Below are positions 12,926 through 14,804 of a DNA stretch of 14,804 bases, piece by piece. The notes beneath the pieces were generated by a model. It saw only the letters and a program-made list of their open reading frames with translations, did not search any database and was not told the origin of the DNA. The position numbers and the translations under genes were made by a program. Source of the stretch: an uncultured Clostridia bacterium (GTDB taxonomy: Bacteria > Bacillota > Clostridia > TANB77 > CAG-508); the NCBI GenBank assembly GCA_947589135.1, contig CANPZT010000025.1:1-14804 (forward strand), written 5' to 3'. Position 1 is the stretch's first letter. Every line of letters begins with the position of its first letter.

Positions 12926-13612
12926 TTATATTTCTCTTCCCTTTATTATAAATCTTGTTACTCCTCCAGGATTACATGTAATAATAGTAGCTTCTTTCTT
13001 TCCTTCTGTATTTTGTTTTAAACAATCTAACTCTTTAGGCATACAAGTATATATATTATAGATTTTGTAATTTACTTTATTTAATGTTTTTCTATCAATT
13101 ATATAAAACGTATCACCTACTTTTAATTCTAGTGCTCTTTTTAGCATACCTTTCCAATTATGACCACATATACAAAAATTTCCTACTTGATTTATATCAG
13201 GGCCATATAATTTAACTACAGATAATTTCAATGAATTATCCTCTGATACACTTAATATATCTTTACTTATATTTACTTTTTCTATTACAAGCCTTCCTAA
13301 TACTTCGTATCCTCCCATTTTAGCTGGAATTTCGTTATCACTTTTTATATTTGTTTGCTCTTCTATAGTACTTTCCTGTATAGTATTTGTTTCATCTTCA
13401 GATTCTTTTATTTGCTCTTGTTTATTTTCTTCTATATTTTCTCCTTTGTCTTCTATTATTTCTTGCGTACTCATTCTACTTGCTTGACTATCATTTGTCT
13501 TTCTACTGCCTAATACTTTTAGTAGATTATTACTATATACTATATAAATAATACAAAAAATACTTATTCCTAAAAAAATACAATAAATTATTTTATTTTT
13601 TTCTTTTTTCAT
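12926..13612 (-). CDS. Sortase (class D-like)
   Basis: The protein has 228 residues: a basic start, one membrane segment (about 9-27), an acidic, Glu/Gln-rich linker (about 45-95) and a C-terminal sortase domain (about 100-228). The catalytic set is complete: H151 in GNFCICGHNWKG, C213 in TIITCNPGG, and R220 in VTRFIIKGRE. Sortases cut LPxTG-type signals between Thr and Gly outside the cell and join the protein to the wall peptide. The size and motif spacing look most like class D or a related clostridial class, but the class is uncertain. It lies 71 nt downstream of a gene for an LPATG protein, so that neighbour is its likely substrate. The ribosome binding site AAGGAG is 10 nt before ATG, next to a small hairpin (13629-13665). 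Confidence 0.88.
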   Translation of the reverse strand: MKKEKNKIIYCIFLGISIFCIIYIVYSNNLLKVLGSRKTNDSQASRMSTQEIIEDKGENIEENKQEQIKESEDETNTIQESTIEEQTNIKSDNEIPAKMGGYEVLGRLVIEKVNISKDILSVSEDNSLKLSVVKLYGPDINQVGNFCICGHNWKGMLKRALELKVGDTFYIIDRKTLNKVNYKIYNIYTCMPKELDCLKQNTEGKKEATIITCNPGGVTRFIIKGREI

Positions 13613-13683
13613 TTTAAATAAGCTCCTTCATAATTTACCTTTAGCTTTATTAAAGGAATATTATGAAAAATTACTAATATTTT

Positions 13684-14804
13684 TTATTTATTTATATATT
13701 TTTTTAAAATTATAGCTGCTGTAACAATTATTGATAAAATTGTTGCTACGATTGCTGCTATAGTTGTAGTTATAGCTGAACCTGTAGCTGGTAATTCTTC
13801 TATTGGTAATTCTTCTACTGGTAATTCTGGTTCAGGTTCTTCTGCAACAGGTGCCTCTACTACTTTAATTCCTACTTGTTGTATATTATATAATGCTGAG
13901 TCTGTATCTCCTGAATTATCTCCAGCAAGGAAGTTACTTACTTTTATATATTCTTGGTCTGTTGAGTTTCTTCCCTCTGTAATTCCTAATGCTTTAAATT
14001 GTAAATTTACTTCTGATATTTGACTTCCATTAGCTGATACAGTAAGTAAATCATCTTCTTGTGACACTGTAACTTGTGCTTGATTATCACCTAAATCAAC
14101 ATATCCAAAAATTTCTTGATCATAGAATAAATCAAATTGTACATAATCTGTAGGTTTATCTTGAGATACTGTTACTATAAATGTATCTCCTACTTTTGCT
14201 GTATCATCTGTTAAATCTGTTCTTATTTGAACTGTTGAACGATCTCTTGCAGTTACTGCAACAGAGACTTCTTTTGAGTAATATAGATGTGCATTTGTAG
14301 CTTCTTCTTCACTATTTCCTGATTTATAGTTTTCTATTTTAAACCAACTTGGAGAATTTTCTTCTGTTTCTGCTGTTGCCTTAAATAATAATGTTACATC
14401 AGTAATATCTGTTCCTGATGCTTTTACTGTAACTTTTCCTTCTGTAGAAGAATCTGCTTGGTAATTAGAATCTGCAGGTGCAACAAATTCAAAATGAGTA
14501 TTATCATATGAGATTGTTGCTTCAACATAATTTGTTGGGTCTGTTTGTGCTAAAGATATATTAACTTTTCTTTCTACTGGTACACTTTCCTTATTTGCTT
14601 GTATACTTACTTTTCCTTCATATTTTTCCCTTGCTTGGACTCTAACTTGCATTACAGTATATTGACCTGCTTGTGCATTTTCCGAACTTTCTCCTGATTT
14701 AAATTCTGATACTCCAAAGTATACTCCATTTCCATATGTTGCTTTTGTTGCTTTAAATTTTAAACTTACACTTGATATATCTGCCTCTGCATGAGGAGCT
14801 GTCA
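13684..14804 (-). CDS. LPATG-anchored surface protein with cohesin-like repeats (5' end outside window)
   Basis: The frame is open to the window edge, so the Met at 14652 is internal; 372 residues of the C-terminal part are visible. Three copies of a repeat end similarly: ISSVSLKFKAT, ITDVTLLFKAT and ISEVNLQFKAL, each followed by about 40 residues with an F/YKSG or FLAG turn and a closing beta strand (VQVRVQA, VSVAVTA, VGIKVVEA). Two full units of about 120 residues have starts such as VNISLAQTDPTNYVEATISYD, the pattern of cohesin-like beta-sandwich domains. A Pro/Glu spacer (EEPEPELPVEELPIEE) leads to LPATG, a hydrophobic segment and the tail LKKYINK: a complete sortase sorting signal. It is therefore a wall-anchored protein that may bind carbohydrates or other proteins. 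Binding partner unknown. Confidence 0.85.
   Translation of the reverse strand, partial: TAPHAEADISSVSLKFKATKATYGNGVYFGVSEFKSGESSENAQAGQYTVMQVRVQAREKYEGKVSIQANKESVPVERKVNISLAQTDPTNYVEATISYDNTHFEFVAPADSNYQADSSTEGKVTVKASGTDITDVTLLFKATAETEENSPSWFKIENYKSGNSEEEATNAHLYYSKEVSVAVTARDRSTVQIRTDLTDDTAKVGDTFIVTVSQDKPTDYVQFDLFYDQEIFGYVDLGDNQAQVTVSQEDDLLTVSANGSQISEVNLQFKALGITEGRNSTDQEYIKVSNFLAGDNSGDTDSALYNIQQVGIKVVEAPVAEEPEPELPVEELPIEELPATGSAITTTIAAIVATILSIIVTAAIILKKYINK

Noticed and set aside
1..14804. CRISPR arrays, tRNA or rRNA genes, insertion sequences
   Set aside because: No regularly spaced repeats, cloverleaf-like segments, rRNA-like sequence or transposase frames were seen; XerD is the only recombinase and looks like the housekeeping type.

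Overview
The window is about 14.8 kb of very AT-rich DNA with short spacers, strong AGGAGG-type ribosome binding sites and many U-tailed hairpin terminators. It carries spoIIM, xerD, an endonuclease Q homologue, a TIGR04086-type membrane protein, a TmcAL homologue, and sortase and ChW-like surface proteins. This points to a low-GC, endospore-lineage Firmicute, most likely an uncultured member of the Clostridia; the genus cannot be told from the window. TGA works as a stop, so the standard bacterial code applies. Every gene except tmcAL lies on the minus strand. I see no rRNA, tRNA, CRISPR array or insertion sequence.

Left part (1-4612), core genes read right to left: a degenerate HD-GYP-like protein with its own strong promoter and terminator; endonuclease Q (DNA repair); spoIIM (engulfment), whose ribosome binding site is buried in a hairpin; and xerD (chromosome dimer resolution), followed by two terminators. 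RNase HI (4062-4500) carries a one-base frameshift that separates its first catalytic aspartate from the rest of the enzyme. tmcAL (4613-5848, plus strand) diverges from it and ends in a bidirectional terminator shared with secF.

Middle part (5891-11568), export and surface proteins: a divergent SecD/SecF pair lies just downstream of a four-gene operon. That operon encodes two TasA/camelysin-like secreted proteins that are paralogues of each other, a small anchored protein between them, and a protein with Ig-like and ChW-like repeats. It is driven by a perfect-consensus sigma-A promoter whose -35 box lies inside the terminator of the gene before it. The first gene probably starts at TTG and the last at ATA. 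No clear terminator separates this operon from secDF, so the set may act as an export-and-assembly locus for a surface fibre or matrix (inference).

Right part (11569-14804): a TIGR04086-type membrane protein, a short biotin-ligase-like protein with no C-terminal domain, an element of two nested hairpins, a sortase with a complete His/Cys/Arg triad, and upstream of it an LPATG-anchored protein with cohesin-like repeats that runs off the window edge. The sortase is probably the enzyme that anchors this neighbour.

The most useful observations are the ATA start, the rnhA frameshift, the promoter-in-terminator arrangement, the SecD/SecF pair lacking canonical motifs, and the TasA-like operon as a candidate little-described surface system.
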